A stretch of 64,000 nucleotides of DNA, taken from assembly GCA_963716215.1 (NCBI GenBank), contig OY970298.1, positions 1,922,001-1,986,000 of the forward strand, read 5' to 3'. A program made the position numbers and the translations under genes. Positions 9,157-17,086 of the stretch are shown one piece after another. The stretch's first letter is position 1. Every line of letters begins with the position of its first letter. Below the pieces are notes generated by a model. The model was not told the DNA's origin, did not search any database, and saw only the letters and a list, made by a program, of their open reading frames with translations. Origin of the DNA: JACVRW01 sp963716215. Lineage in GTDB: Bacteria; Actinomycetota; Thermoleophilia; Solirubrobacterales; Thermoleophilaceae.

Positions 9157-10087
9157 CCAGCCGCACGCGAGCGATCGCTCGGACGTCGCGTTCGGCTGGC
9201 GCGTGCTCGACGTGGCCATCGCGGCCAAGGAGCGCCTCGGCTTCGGGCGCGGCCGGTTGGGGTCGGCGCCGTTGCTGCTGCCGGCCGTGCTGCTGGTGTC
9301 GGTGCTGGCCGCCGGCATCCTGCTGCTCGCCTGGCGCAGCTTCCACGAGTTCGACCCGTTCCTCTTCAAGCAGGGCGAGCTGTCGACGGTCAACTACCGC
9401 GAGCTCGCCGACACGCCGCTGGTCAGGGAGGTGTTCGTCCGCACGGTCATGATGGCGCTGGTCACCACCGTGATCGCTGTCGCGCTGGCGGTGCCCACGG
9501 CGTACGTCATGACACGGCTGAGGTCGCGGGCGCTGCGCCTGCTGATCCTCGTCGCGATTTTCATGCCGATCCTCACCGGCGACATCGCTAGGGCCTACGG
9601 CTGGCTGGTGCTGCTCGGGCGCGAGGGCTACATCCCGTGGCTCACCGATGCGATCGGGCTGGGACGGCCGGAGCTGCTCGGCACGCTCTGGGCGGTCGGC
9701 ATCGGCACGGTTCAGATCCTGGTCCCGCTCTCCGTGCTGATCCTGCTGCCCGCGTTCCAGCGGGTGGACGGTCAGCTGGAGCAGGCGGCGGCGACGCTCG
9801 GCGCGCGTCCATGGCGGGTGTGGATCTCCGTGATCCTCCCGCTGATCCGGCCCGGGATCGCCGGGGCGGCGGCCGTCTCGATCACGGTGAGCATGACCGA
9901 GTTCGCCAACCCCGGGCTGCTCGGGCAGGGCGTGCGCGACTACGTGGCCAACCTGGTCCAGAGCGTCGTGCTGGGGCGCGACAACGTCTACCTGGGCTCG
10001 GCCATCGGGCTCACCCTGCTGGTCGTGGTGATGGTGCTGGTGACCCTCATCCTGGTGATCGGCCAGCGCAGCAGGGCGTCGACATGA
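9149..10087 (+). CDS. ABC transporter permease (PotB-like)
   Basis: A 312-residue inner-membrane permease with about six helices after a 40-residue cytoplasmic leader. The EAA-loop region reads LEQAAATLGARPWRVWISVILP, matching the spermidine/putrescine and iron permease family. The ATG overlaps the end of the ATPase gene, and its stop overlaps the next gene's start as ATGA (10084-10087), so the three are translationally coupled. Confidence 0.9.
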   Translation: MASQPHASDRSDVAFGWRVLDVAIAAKERLGFGRGRLGSAPLLLPAVLLVSVLAAGILLLAWRSFHEFDPFLFKQGELSTVNYRELADTPLVREVFVRTVMMALVTTVIAVALAVPTAYVMTRLRSRALRLLILVAIFMPILTGDIARAYGWLVLLGREGYIPWLTDAIGLGRPELLGTLWAVGIGTVQILVPLSVLILLPAFQRVDGQLEQAAATLGARPWRVWISVILPLIRPGIAGAAAVSITVSMTEFANPGLLGQGVRDYVANLVQSVVLGRDNVYLGSAIGLTLLVVVMVLVTLILVIGQRSRAST

Positions 10088-10872
10088 GGATGGGCCCCGG
10101 CATCCGCGCTGTCTCCGCCGCGACCGTCGTGTACCTGATGCTGCCGACCGTCATCATCATCGCCGCGTCGTTCTCGGCGGGCCAGCAGATCGCCTTCCCG
10201 CCGAAGGGCTTCACGCTCGACTGGTACGGGGACATGCTGTCCGACGGCGAGGTCTGGCGGACGCTGAAGAACAGCCTCTACGTGGCGCTCGTGTCCGTCG
10301 TCCTGAACGTGATCGTGGTGGTGCCCGCGGTCCTCGCCATCCACCGGCGCCACGTCCGCGGCGGCACCTACCTCACGGCCTACCTGTCGCTAGGCCTGGC
10401 CACGCCTTTCATCGTGTCGGCGATCGGCTTCCTGATCGTGTTCACCCAGCTCGGCGTGCTCAGCCACCTGACCTCGGTGGCCGTGGCGATCGCGATCGTG
10501 AACCTGCCGTTCATGCTCTGGGCGGTCGCGTCGAGCGTGCTCGACCTCGGCACCGACCTGGAGAAGGCAGCCGCCACCCTGGGCGCCGAAGAGCTTCAGC
10601 AGTTCCTGTTCGTGACTGTCCCCGGTGTCGCGCCCGGCGTGATCACGGGAGGGCTGATGGTGTTCGTGCTCGGGATCACCGAGTTCATCATCAGCGCGAT
10701 CCTGGTGAACCTCAACAACCTGACCCTCCCGGTGTTCGTCTACTCGGGGATCAGGACCACCGTGTCGCCCTTCCTGGCGTCGGTGGCGGTGCTGTTCATC
10801 GTGGTCGCGATCTGCGTTCTGGTTCTTGTCATCCGGTTTGGACGAATCGAGAAGTTCCTCTATCGCCGCTAG
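10084..10872 (+). CDS. ABC transporter permease (PotC-like)
   Basis: A 262-residue permease and the second membrane subunit of the importer. The EAA loop is seen as LEKAAATLGAEELQQFLFV, followed by the usual C-terminal helices. The true start is ATG at 10084 overlapping the upstream stop; a longer reading upstream in this frame is a shadow of the first permease. No further transporter gene follows, so the system is a complete lipoprotein, ATPase and two-permease set. Confidence 0.9.
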   Translation: MRMGPGIRAVSAATVVYLMLPTVIIIAASFSAGQQIAFPPKGFTLDWYGDMLSDGEVWRTLKNSLYVALVSVVLNVIVVVPAVLAIHRRHVRGGTYLTAYLSLGLATPFIVSAIGFLIVFTQLGVLSHLTSVAVAIAIVNLPFMLWAVASSVLDLGTDLEKAAATLGAEELQQFLFVTVPGVAPGVITGGLMVFVLGITEFIISAILVNLNNLTLPVFVYSGIRTTVSPFLASVAVLFIVVAICVLVLVIRFGRIEKFLYRR

Positions 10873-10898
10873 GCAGAGGAACCATTGGGAGGAGCATC

Positions 10899-11729
10899 AT
10901 GCGTATCGGAGTAATCGAGGCGATCTGGGAGGGCACGCCCTATGAGGGGCGGCGCGGCTTCGAGCTGGCGAAGGAGATCGGGTTCGAGGCCATCGACCTC
11001 GTCCGCGATCCGCTCGACCGCTCGGAGGCGGAGCTCTCGAAGGTGAAGGGCGAGCTGGCGGCGGTGAAGCTGCCGCCGGTCTCGGTGGTCTGCGTCGCGC
11101 TCGGCATGGCCGACTACAACCCGTCCGTGCAGCGCTTCCACGTGGACCGCGCCAAGCGTCACGTCGACTTCGCCGCCGACGTCGGCGCCGAGAACGTGCT
11201 GCTGGTGATCGGCGACTACGTCTGGCGCGGCGAGGTGATCCCGCGCGACGAGCAGTGGGGCTGGGCCGTGAGCAACATGCGCGAGATCGCCACCCACGCG
11301 CAGGGGCTCGGCGTGGACATCTCGCTGGAGCTCGAGCCGTTCCAGTACGCGTTCGTCAACTCGATCCCCGAGATGGTGCGCTTCCTCGACGAGGTCGGCG
11401 TGGAGGCGATGAAGGCGAACGCGGACCTGGCCCACCTGTGGCCGATGGAGATCGCTCCGGAGGAGCTGAGCCAGCTCAGCGGGCGCATCGCGCACGCTCA
11501 CATCTCGGACTGCGACGGCACGATCTACCGCAACCTGCCGCCCGGCGACGCCACTGCGCCGCTCGAGGACTACCTGCGCGCGCTGGTGGCGACCGGGTTC
11601 GACGGCACGATCGCGGTCGAGCTCGAGCCCCCGCCCGAGGGCCGCGAGGTCGAGGAGTGGGTGCGCGAGGGCTACGAGCGCACGATCGAGCTGATGGACC
11701 GGGTGGGCGCCGCTCGCGTGGGCGCGTAG
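10899..11729 (+). CDS. Sugar phosphate isomerase/epimerase, TIM barrel (third family member)
   Basis: A 276-residue TIM-barrel protein with its own ribosome site (TTGGGAGGAGC before ATG 10899). Family metal-site elements are the Glu in LELEPF (about 144-146), Asp and His in NADLAH (about 175-178), His in AHISDCDG (about 200) and Glu in AVELEPP (about 241). It is shorter than and clearly diverged from the 1151 and 4635 proteins, so it probably acts at a different step. It follows the permease genes in the same operon, 26 bases downstream. Confidence 0.87.
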   Translation: MRIGVIEAIWEGTPYEGRRGFELAKEIGFEAIDLVRDPLDRSEAELSKVKGELAAVKLPPVSVVCVALGMADYNPSVQRFHVDRAKRHVDFAADVGAENVLLVIGDYVWRGEVIPRDEQWGWAVSNMREIATHAQGLGVDISLELEPFQYAFVNSIPEMVRFLDEVGVEAMKANADLAHLWPMEIAPEELSQLSGRIAHAHISDCDGTIYRNLPPGDATAPLEDYLRALVATGFDGTIAVELEPPPEGREVEEWVREGYERTIELMDRVGAARVGA

Positions 11730-11800
11730 GGCGTCGCGCGGGCGCGCGCGGGACCGAACACGACCTGGACAGGCCGGTCGCAGCCCTCATCGTCTTCTGC

Positions 11801-12649
11801 ATGGTCGATGTGGAGGTTGCGGTGCGCGCTCGCGCCGAGCTGGGCGAGTGTCCGGTGTGGGACGGCGACAGGCTGGTCTGGGTCGACGTGCACGCGGGCC
11901 TGGTGCACCGCGGCGACGCCGTGCTCGCTGTCGGCCAGCCCGTCGGGGCGGTGGCGCCGCGGACCGGCGGCGGGCTCGCGCTCGCGCTGCGCGACGGCTT
12001 CGCGTTGCTGGATGCCGACGGCGAGTCGCTCGAGCTGGTGGCCGCCGTCGAGTCCGACCGGCCGCACAACCGCATGAACGACGGCCGCTGCGATCCCGCT
12101 GGACGCTTCTGGGCTGGCACGATGCGCCAGCCGGCCGGCGGTCGCGAGGGGGCCCTCTATCGGCTAGATGCCGACCTGGAAGCGACGCGCATGATCGAGG
12201 GCGTCGGGATCTCGAACGGGCTCGACTGGAGTCCCGACGCCGCGACGATGTACTACGTGGACACGCTCGTGCGGCGCGTGGACGCGTTCGACTTCGACCT
12301 CGCCGGTGGCGCGCTCGACAACCGGCGTCCGCTGATCGAGATCGCGCCGCAGGACGGCGCGCCCGACGGCCTGACGGTCGACGCGGAGGGGTGTCTCTGG
12401 CTGGCGCTCTGGGGCGGCTCCGCGCTGCGCCGCTACGCGCCGGACGGGACGCTCGAGCGGGAGGTCCGCCTGCCGGTCAGCCGCGTGACCAGCTGCGCGT
12501 TCGGCGGCCCGGACCTGCGCGACCTGTACGTGACCAGCGCGCGCCGCGGGCTCAGCTCGCGCCAGCTCCAGGCCGAGCCGCTCGCCGGTTCGGTGTTCCG
12601 ACTGCGGCCCGGCGTGGCTGGGCGGGCGGCAAACCGACTTGCCGGCTAG
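11801..12649 (+). CDS. SMP-30/gluconolactonase/LRE-family lactonase
   Basis: A 282-residue six-bladed propeller enzyme that hydrolyses sugar lactones with a divalent metal. Conserved ligand positions are visible: Glu in LGECPVW (about 16), Asn in RMNDGR (about 90), Asn in SNGLDWSPD (about 138) and Asp in DGLTVD (about 188); RFWAGTM is a family hallmark. ATG at 11801 is chosen because it places GECP at the expected position. As the last gene of the operon it fits a pathway in which a sugar is oxidised to a lactone and then opened. Confidence 0.88.
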   Translation: MVDVEVAVRARAELGECPVWDGDRLVWVDVHAGLVHRGDAVLAVGQPVGAVAPRTGGGLALALRDGFALLDADGESLELVAAVESDRPHNRMNDGRCDPAGRFWAGTMRQPAGGREGALYRLDADLEATRMIEGVGISNGLDWSPDAATMYYVDTLVRRVDAFDFDLAGGALDNRRPLIEIAPQDGAPDGLTVDAEGCLWLALWGGSALRRYAPDGTLEREVRLPVSRVTSCAFGGPDLRDLYVTSARRGLSSRQLQAEPLAGSVFRLRPGVAGRAANRLAG

Positions 12650-12691
12650 TGAGTCGCGCAACTCCCGAGGCTAGGTGGTGTTGGCGCCAGC

Positions 12692-13867
12692 GTGGGGAGC
12701 TTTCGGTCGCATGCCGGTCGTCTGGTCGGGGTCGTCGCGCTCGGCGCGGCCGTGACTCTGCTGGCGGGCTGCCGCCCGCTCCAGTCCCCGGCCAGCGTGG
12801 ACAAGATCGAGTTCGTCGGCTCGTCGGTCGTCGACGGGTTCAAGTTCGACCACTACCGCAACCGCGCCTACCCGTGCAGCATCAGCGGCTACCAGACCTT
12901 CGTCATCGGGACCAAGGTCGGTTCCTCGGACACCGCCACGCGCCCGCTGTGGGTGCGCATGCGGGGCGGGGGAGTGGGCTTCTTCGCCCCCAACGGCCAG
13001 CCGATGCCCACGGCGGGCAACAAGTCGGAGGAGTCAGCCGCGACGTCGATTCGGTTCGCCACGAGCGATGGGCTGATGGAGCGCGTGCGCACCGACCCGG
13101 CGGACTTTCGCCTGGTGTCGGTGTCGATGTGCAACCACGACATCTACGCCGGCGGCGACCAGCCCGACCCGAACAATCCGAACACAACCCCCGACGGTCG
13201 CGGTCGCACCGTCAACGGCGTGTTCGCCACCAAGGCCGCGGTGCAGTTCGCCCGCGCGCGCTACCCCACGAGCAAGACCTTCCTGCACGGCACGAGCGCC
13301 GGCTCGGCCGGGGTCTTCGGCGTGGCCTGGGCGCTGCAGCAGCAGGGCATCGCGCCGGCGGGCGCGGTGGCGGACTCCGGCGTCGTCAACTACGCCTGGG
13401 AGCAGGCACGGATCGCCCAGCAGGCCTGTCCCGACGGGGCCCGCAGCCAGGAGGCGCTCAACATCATCAGGTCGCGGGTGCACCCCGTGCTCGCGAACCT
13501 CGAAAACCAGCCCGACAAGCTGGTCGCTCGCGGCGACCTGACCGTTCCGATCCTGCACACGTGGAGCAGGGCCGATCCGAACGTCTGCGGGGCTGCCCCG
13601 ATGTCCTGCCCCCTGCGCGACGGCACGACCGTGACGATGGGCGCGGCGGACTGCGTGCACGAGCCGCTGCGCGCGGCGATCGCGGGCCTCGGGCCCGCGA
13701 GCAAGTCGCGCAACCTCCGGCTGTGCGTGAGCCCCGCGGGCAGCCCGGGCAGCTGCGCCACCCACGTGGTGACCGCTCGCAACGGGACCAACACCGATCC
13801 CGCCGAGGCCGCCGACTACAACGGGACAATCATCAACTGGGTGCATACGCGGCTGGGCGATCCCTAG
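12692..13867 (+). CDS. Pectinacetylesterase-like secreted lipoprotein hydrolase
   Basis: A 391-residue protein from GTG 12692 with a lipoprotein signal ending LLAGC (about 22-26). The mature part has an alpha/beta hydrolase layout like the pectinacetylesterase/NOTUM family: the RGGGVGFF oxyanion segment (about 90), nucleophile elbow GTSAGSAG (about 199), Asp in RADPN (about 293) and His in DCVHEP (about 321). It would act outside the membrane, removing an acyl group from a polysaccharide or similar ester. Its 3' end overlaps the convergent ThiF-like gene by 35 bases. The family call is moderate because overall identity cannot be measured here. Confidence 0.68.
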   Translation: MGSFRSHAGRLVGVVALGAAVTLLAGCRPLQSPASVDKIEFVGSSVVDGFKFDHYRNRAYPCSISGYQTFVIGTKVGSSDTATRPLWVRMRGGGVGFFAPNGQPMPTAGNKSEESAATSIRFATSDGLMERVRTDPADFRLVSVSMCNHDIYAGGDQPDPNNPNTTPDGRGRTVNGVFATKAAVQFARARYPTSKTFLHGTSAGSAGVFGVAWALQQQGIAPAGAVADSGVVNYAWEQARIAQQACPDGARSQEALNIIRSRVHPVLANLENQPDKLVARGDLTVPILHTWSRADPNVCGAAPMSCPLRDGTTVTMGAADCVHEPLRAAIAGLGPASKSRNLRLCVSPAGSPGSCATHVVTARNGTNTDPAEAADYNGTIINWVHTRLGDP

Positions 13868-14954
13868 CCGCGCACCCCGGACATCCGGCCACCGGCTCGA
13901 CCGGGATCCGGTGCACTTCGAGCGTCCTGATGTCGATCACCAGGGACGCCTGCAGCGTCGCCGGCTCGGCTAGGCCGGTCAGGAAGTGGACCGCGTCGCT
14001 CGAGAGGATGCCCCCGATCAGCGCGCAGGCCGGGGCGAACGTGGCCGCCAGGGTGTCCGACGCCTGGCGCCACGCGGCCAGCTCGTCGAACAGGGGATCG
14101 CGCCTGCGGGCTGACTCCTCGAGGCAGTGGAGACAGCCGGGCTGACCGGCAGCGAACGTCGGTCCCACTCGGATCAGGGGCGGAAACTGGCTCGCGCCGA
14201 CGTGCGCGATGGCGGCCTCGCCGCAACACGAGTCGATCCAGCGGCTGAGCCGGTAGGGAGGCCAGTCGGCGGCCTCGATCACGAAGTCGGCGCCGGCGAT
14301 CACCTCCGCCACCGCGGCGCGGTCCTCCAGGCGCTGTGCGACGGGCTCGAAGGAGATCGCCGAGTTGAACGCCGCGAGCGTGCGGGCGGCGGCCAGCGCC
14401 TTCGGCCGCCCCAGGTCCTGCTCGCGGTAGAGCGTCTGGCGGTTGAGGTTGCTCAGCTCCACCACGTCGCCGTCGACCCCGACCAGGTTGCCGACTCCGG
14501 CGGCGGCGAGCGCCCAGAGCGCCCATGCGCCGAGGCCGCCCAGGCCGATCACGACCACCCGTGCATCGCGCAGCCGCGCCTGGCACGCGCCGCGCGGCTG
14601 GCCGGGTGGCGCGAGCTCGCCGAAGTACTCGAGCTGGCGGTCGTAGCGGTCCTGCTCGGCTGTGCTCAGCCAGTCGCCGTCGGTGGCCGCGTCGTCCAGT
14701 AGCCCGAGCTCGGCGAGCTGTTCGATCGTGGCCGTGATCTCCGGGGTCGTCAGCTCCGGGTGCAGGGCCACCAGCTCGGCCGAAGTGCGTGTTCCGTCGA
14801 GGCCGTCCAGCAGCGCTCGCTGCCGCGCGGGCAGATCGGGGAGGGCCAGGTCCTCGCCGTGCCCGCCCCGGAGCAGGTAGAGCGTTCCGTCCGGAGCCGG
14901 GAACCGCTCGACCGATCGTCTCAGGCGTGGCCTCCCCTCACGGGTGTGGGGCAC
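13833..14954 (-). CDS. E1/ThiF-like adenylyltransferase with N-terminal peptide-binding (RRE-like) region
   Basis: A 373-residue protein if translated from GTG 14954. The N-terminal 85 residues (PAPDGTLYLLRGG through QLAELGLLDD) look like a winged-helix peptide clamp as in microcin C MccB and TOMM C-proteins. The E1 core follows: nucleotide loop GLGGLG (about 136), VDGD, NLNRQ (about 168) with its ATP-contacting Arg, and a CLHC / CPGC zinc pair near residues 273 and 357. Such enzymes adenylate a peptide or protein C-terminus. The only gene-scale neighbours in the same orientation are a 21-codon peptide gene and a methyltransferase, so it is probably a peptide-maturation enzyme. The frame is open far upstream, but those residues are not protein-like. 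No YcaO is nearby. Confidence 0.82.
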   Translation of the reverse strand: MPHTREGRPRLRRSVERFPAPDGTLYLLRGGHGEDLALPDLPARQRALLDGLDGTRTSAELVALHPELTTPEITATIEQLAELGLLDDAATDGDWLSTAEQDRYDRQLEYFGELAPPGQPRGACQARLRDARVVVIGLGGLGAWALWALAAAGVGNLVGVDGDVVELSNLNRQTLYREQDLGRPKALAAARTLAAFNSAISFEPVAQRLEDRAAVAEVIAGADFVIEAADWPPYRLSRWIDSCCGEAAIAHVGASQFPPLIRVGPTFAAGQPGCLHCLEESARRRDPLFDELAAWRQASDTLAATFAPACALIGGILSSDAVHFLTGLAEPATLQASLVIDIRTLEVHRIPVEPVAGCPGCAARDRPAAYAPS

Positions 14955-14966
14955 CCGTGAGGGGAG
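14932..14966 (-). terminator. Perfect 15-bp stem-loop between the peptide gene and the ThiF gene
   Basis: CTCCCCTCACGGGTG pairs perfectly with CACCCGTGAGGGGAG around a five-base loop. There is no T-tract. It lies 12 bases past the peptide stop codon and contains the likely GTG start of the ThiF gene, so it may both attenuate transcription and hide the start. An analogous hairpin separates mccA and mccB in microcin C operons. Confidence 0.7.
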
Positions 14967-14977
14967 CCGAGTCCGGG

Positions 14978-15043
14978 CTAGGCGCCCTTCACGAAGTCCA
15001 CGGCGGATGTCACGGGACGCTTCACCTTCTCGATCTTCAGCAC
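14978..15043 (-). CDS. 21-residue candidate precursor peptide
   Basis: A GTG-started reading frame of 21 codons plus TAG, encoding V(M)LKIEKVKRP followed by VTSAVDFVKGA. It is preceded at six bases by AGGAGGTGA, a perfect complement of the 16S rRNA 3' end, which argues strongly that it is translated. The peptide is basic in its first half and ends in Gly-Ala. It has no Cys and only one Ser and one Thr, so azoline formation is unlikely to be its main modification. It sits between a methyltransferase gene and an E1-like adenylyltransferase gene, as expected for a RiPP substrate. I recognise no known family. Confidence 0.72.
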   Translation of the reverse strand: MLKIEKVKRPVTSAVDFVKGA

Positions 15044-15049
15044 TGGCTC

Positions 15050-15865
15050 TCACCTCCTCTCCATGGCAGCGATGGCAGACGGCCGCCGCGCGACCGCCAC
15101 GATCTTCACGTGTGTGTGCTCGTCCACTGGGCGCTCGGGCGACCCGTCGGCCGTGCTCCCGTAGAGCTCGAGCGGCTCGAGGCCCGCGTCGCGAAGCGCC
15201 TGGCCGAGTTCGGATGCGTCGTGGTGGCGCTGGACCTGGTGGCTTTCGGCCAGCAGCGTTCCCTCGCCGGGCTCGCCGCGCCATGCCTGCAGCGTCGTCT
15301 CGAATAGGGCGCCCGCCTCCACCGCGCGGGGGCTACCGACCGATACATACGTATCGCCGCCGTGCGCCCATCGGAGGCCGTCGCAGAACACCGCCTGGTA
15401 GGTGGCGAGCGTGTTGACGTCGAACACGATCAGCCCGCCGGGTCGCAGGTTGGCCCGCATCCCTCCGAGCGCGTCGCGCAGCTCGGCCGGGTCGAGCAAA
15501 TAGTTCACGGCGTCGTCGAGGCAGGTGACCAGGTCGGCGCCCTCGCAGAGCAGCGGCAGGCGACGCATGTCCGCCTCCACCACTCGCACGCCGTGACCAC
15601 GGGCCCGCTGCCGCGCGCGAGCGGTCATCGCGGGGGAGATGTCGCAGGCCGTGACCTCGTAGCCGCGCCGGACCAGCGGCATGAAGCTCTTCCCGGTTCC
15701 GCAGCCCACATCGAGCACGCGCGTCCCCTCTAGCCCGTGCTGTTCCGCCAACTCCAGCAGCAGGGACAGCCAGCGCTCGTGGTCGTGGTGCGCTGTGAGG
15801 TCGTCGTAGACGGGGGCCAGCGCGTCGTATGCGGCTCGTGCATCCGGTGCCACAGAGGTCTCCAT
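15050..15865 (-). CDS. Class I SAM-dependent methyltransferase (putative peptide-modifying)
   Basis: A 271-residue methyltransferase with motif I VLDVGCGTGKS (about 48-58), the acidic end of strand 2 in TACDIS and a post-I DMRRLP region. Its last codons, ATG GAG AGG AGG TGA, also form the Shine-Dalgarno of the following 21-codon gene, so the two are coupled and must be co-transcribed. ATG at 15865 is used. It is divergent from the ECF sigma factor 56 bases away. By context it could methylate the peptide or a product derived from it, but sequence alone gives only the fold. Confidence 0.85.
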   Translation of the reverse strand: METSVAPDARAAYDALAPVYDDLTAHHDHERWLSLLLELAEQHGLEGTRVLDVGCGTGKSFMPLVRRGYEVTACDISPAMTARARQRARGHGVRVVEADMRRLPLLCEGADLVTCLDDAVNYLLDPAELRDALGGMRANLRPGGLIVFDVNTLATYQAVFCDGLRWAHGGDTYVSVGSPRAVEAGALFETTLQAWRGEPGEGTLLAESHQVQRHHDASELGQALRDAGLEPLELYGSTADGSPERPVDEHTHVKIVAVARRPSAIAAMERR

Positions 15866-15921
15866 GCCCGGTAAGACCCTCCCGCGGTCAAGACCGTTTC
15901 AACGATGAATCGGAGGATCGA

Positions 15922-16446
15922 GTGCACAATCGCCCTACACTGGACGTAGGCCATGGACGGGAAGAGTGGGACTGGAAAGCCCTCAGTGCGAGCTGCTTGC
16001 GGGAAGCACGACGGTTGCTCGCGTCGGAGCAGGACGCCGAGGAGGCGGCCCAGGACGCTCTGCTGCGTGCATGGCGACGGCGCGAGGACCAGCGGGAACC
16101 CGGGTCCGAGCGCTGGTGGGTCAGGCAGATCGCGCGCAACGAGGCACTGCGGCGACTCGCACGTGAGACACGCAATCGCGATCTGTACGCAAGGGCATCC
16201 GCCGAGCTCTCGGAGCCTGACGCGGCCGACCAAGATCCCTCTGCGGTTGCGGAAATCCTCGATCTCCGCGACGCCATCGCAGAGCTGGCGCCTGGAGATG
16301 CGCTGCTACTGCGGTTACGTTATGAGGGGGACCTTACGCAGCCACGTTTGGCCCGCCTGGCTGGGATGCCGGAGGGAACTGTGAAGATTCGGCTCCATCG
16401 GATACGTGGCCGCCTACGTGAAAGGCTGACGGAAACGCATGAGTAA
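15922..16446 (+). CDS. ECF-type RNA polymerase sigma factor
   Basis: A 174-residue sigma-70 family protein. Region 2 spans ASEQDAEEAAQDALLRAWRR and the C-terminal region 4 helix-turn-helix ends in MPEGTVKIRLHRIRGRLRERL. Translation from GTG 15922 is preferred: it has CGGAGGA four bases upstream and yields a normal ECF length. The frame is open to 15829, but that extension overlaps the divergent gene. It overlaps the next gene by eight bases. No membrane anti-sigma factor is encoded nearby, so the soluble ArsR-like partner may provide control. It is divergent from the peptide cluster and may drive it. Confidence 0.84.
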   Translation: MHNRPTLDVGHGREEWDWKALSASCLREARRLLASEQDAEEAAQDALLRAWRRREDQREPGSERWWVRQIARNEALRRLARETRNRDLYARASAELSEPDAADQDPSAVAEILDLRDAIAELAPGDALLLRLRYEGDLTQPRLARLAGMPEGTVKIRLHRIRGRLRERLTETHE

Positions 16447-17086
16447 CACGAAAACGGGTGTGGACCAGCGACTCGTACGGGCCATCGGGCACCCGCTGCG
16501 ACTGCGACTGCTGACGATCTTCAACGAGCGGGTCGCGAGTCCGAGCGACCTGGCCGCGGAGCTTGGGGAGCCGATCGGCAACGTCAGCTACCACACGCGC
16601 ATCCTGGCCCGCCTGGGCTGCGTCGAGCTGGTCAAGACCAAGCAGGTCCGAGGGGCGATCGAGCACTACTACCGCGCCGTCGTTCGGCCGGTGTTCAGCG
16701 ACGAGGACTGGGCCGAACTGCCCCCGTCGATCCGCAAGTCGCTGGCGGGCGCCGTGCTAACGGAGATCGCGGACGACATGGGCGCCGCAGCGAACGAGGG
16801 CGGCTTCGACCGCGACGACGTACACCTCAGCCGCACGCCGCTCACGCTGGACCAGCGGGGCTGGGACGAGCTGAACGAGCGCCTCCAGCAGGTGGTGGAC
16901 GACGCGCTCGAGATCCAGGCCGAGAGCGCCGCGCGCCTCCAGGCCGATGGCGTGCAGGACTCCGAGGCCGCCCTGCTGATGCTGATGCTGTTCGAGCCCC
17001 CGAGCGCCCAGGGCAAAACCGACGACCGGCGCGCGAAGCGGGAGGCGGCTTCCAAGGCGTCCTCGAAGAAGAAGAAGAAGGGCTAG
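16439..17086 (+). CDS. ArsR-like winged-helix transcriptional regulator
   Basis: A 215-residue protein with an N-terminal winged helix: IGHPLRLRLLTIFNE, then the recognition helix region GEPIGNVSYHTRILARLGC. A helical C-terminal part of about 110 residues ends in a Lys-rich tail. There is no metal-binding Cys pattern, so it is not a typical metal sensor. The ATG overlaps the sigma-factor stop, indicating a two-gene regulatory unit. Confidence 0.82.
   Translation: MSNTKTGVDQRLVRAIGHPLRLRLLTIFNERVASPSDLAAELGEPIGNVSYHTRILARLGCVELVKTKQVRGAIEHYYRAVVRPVFSDEDWAELPPSIRKSLAGAVLTEIADDMGAAANEGGFDRDDVHLSRTPLTLDQRGWDELNERLQQVVDDALEIQAESAARLQADGVQDSEAALLMLMLFEPPSAQGKTDDRRAKREAASKASSKKKKKG

Noticed and set aside
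14955..15284. N-terminal extension of the ThiF-like protein by 110 codons
   Set aside because: The extension overlaps the methyltransferase and peptide genes in another frame, is Arg/Ala-rich, and lacks fold-like patterns; GTG 14954 gives a normal protein.
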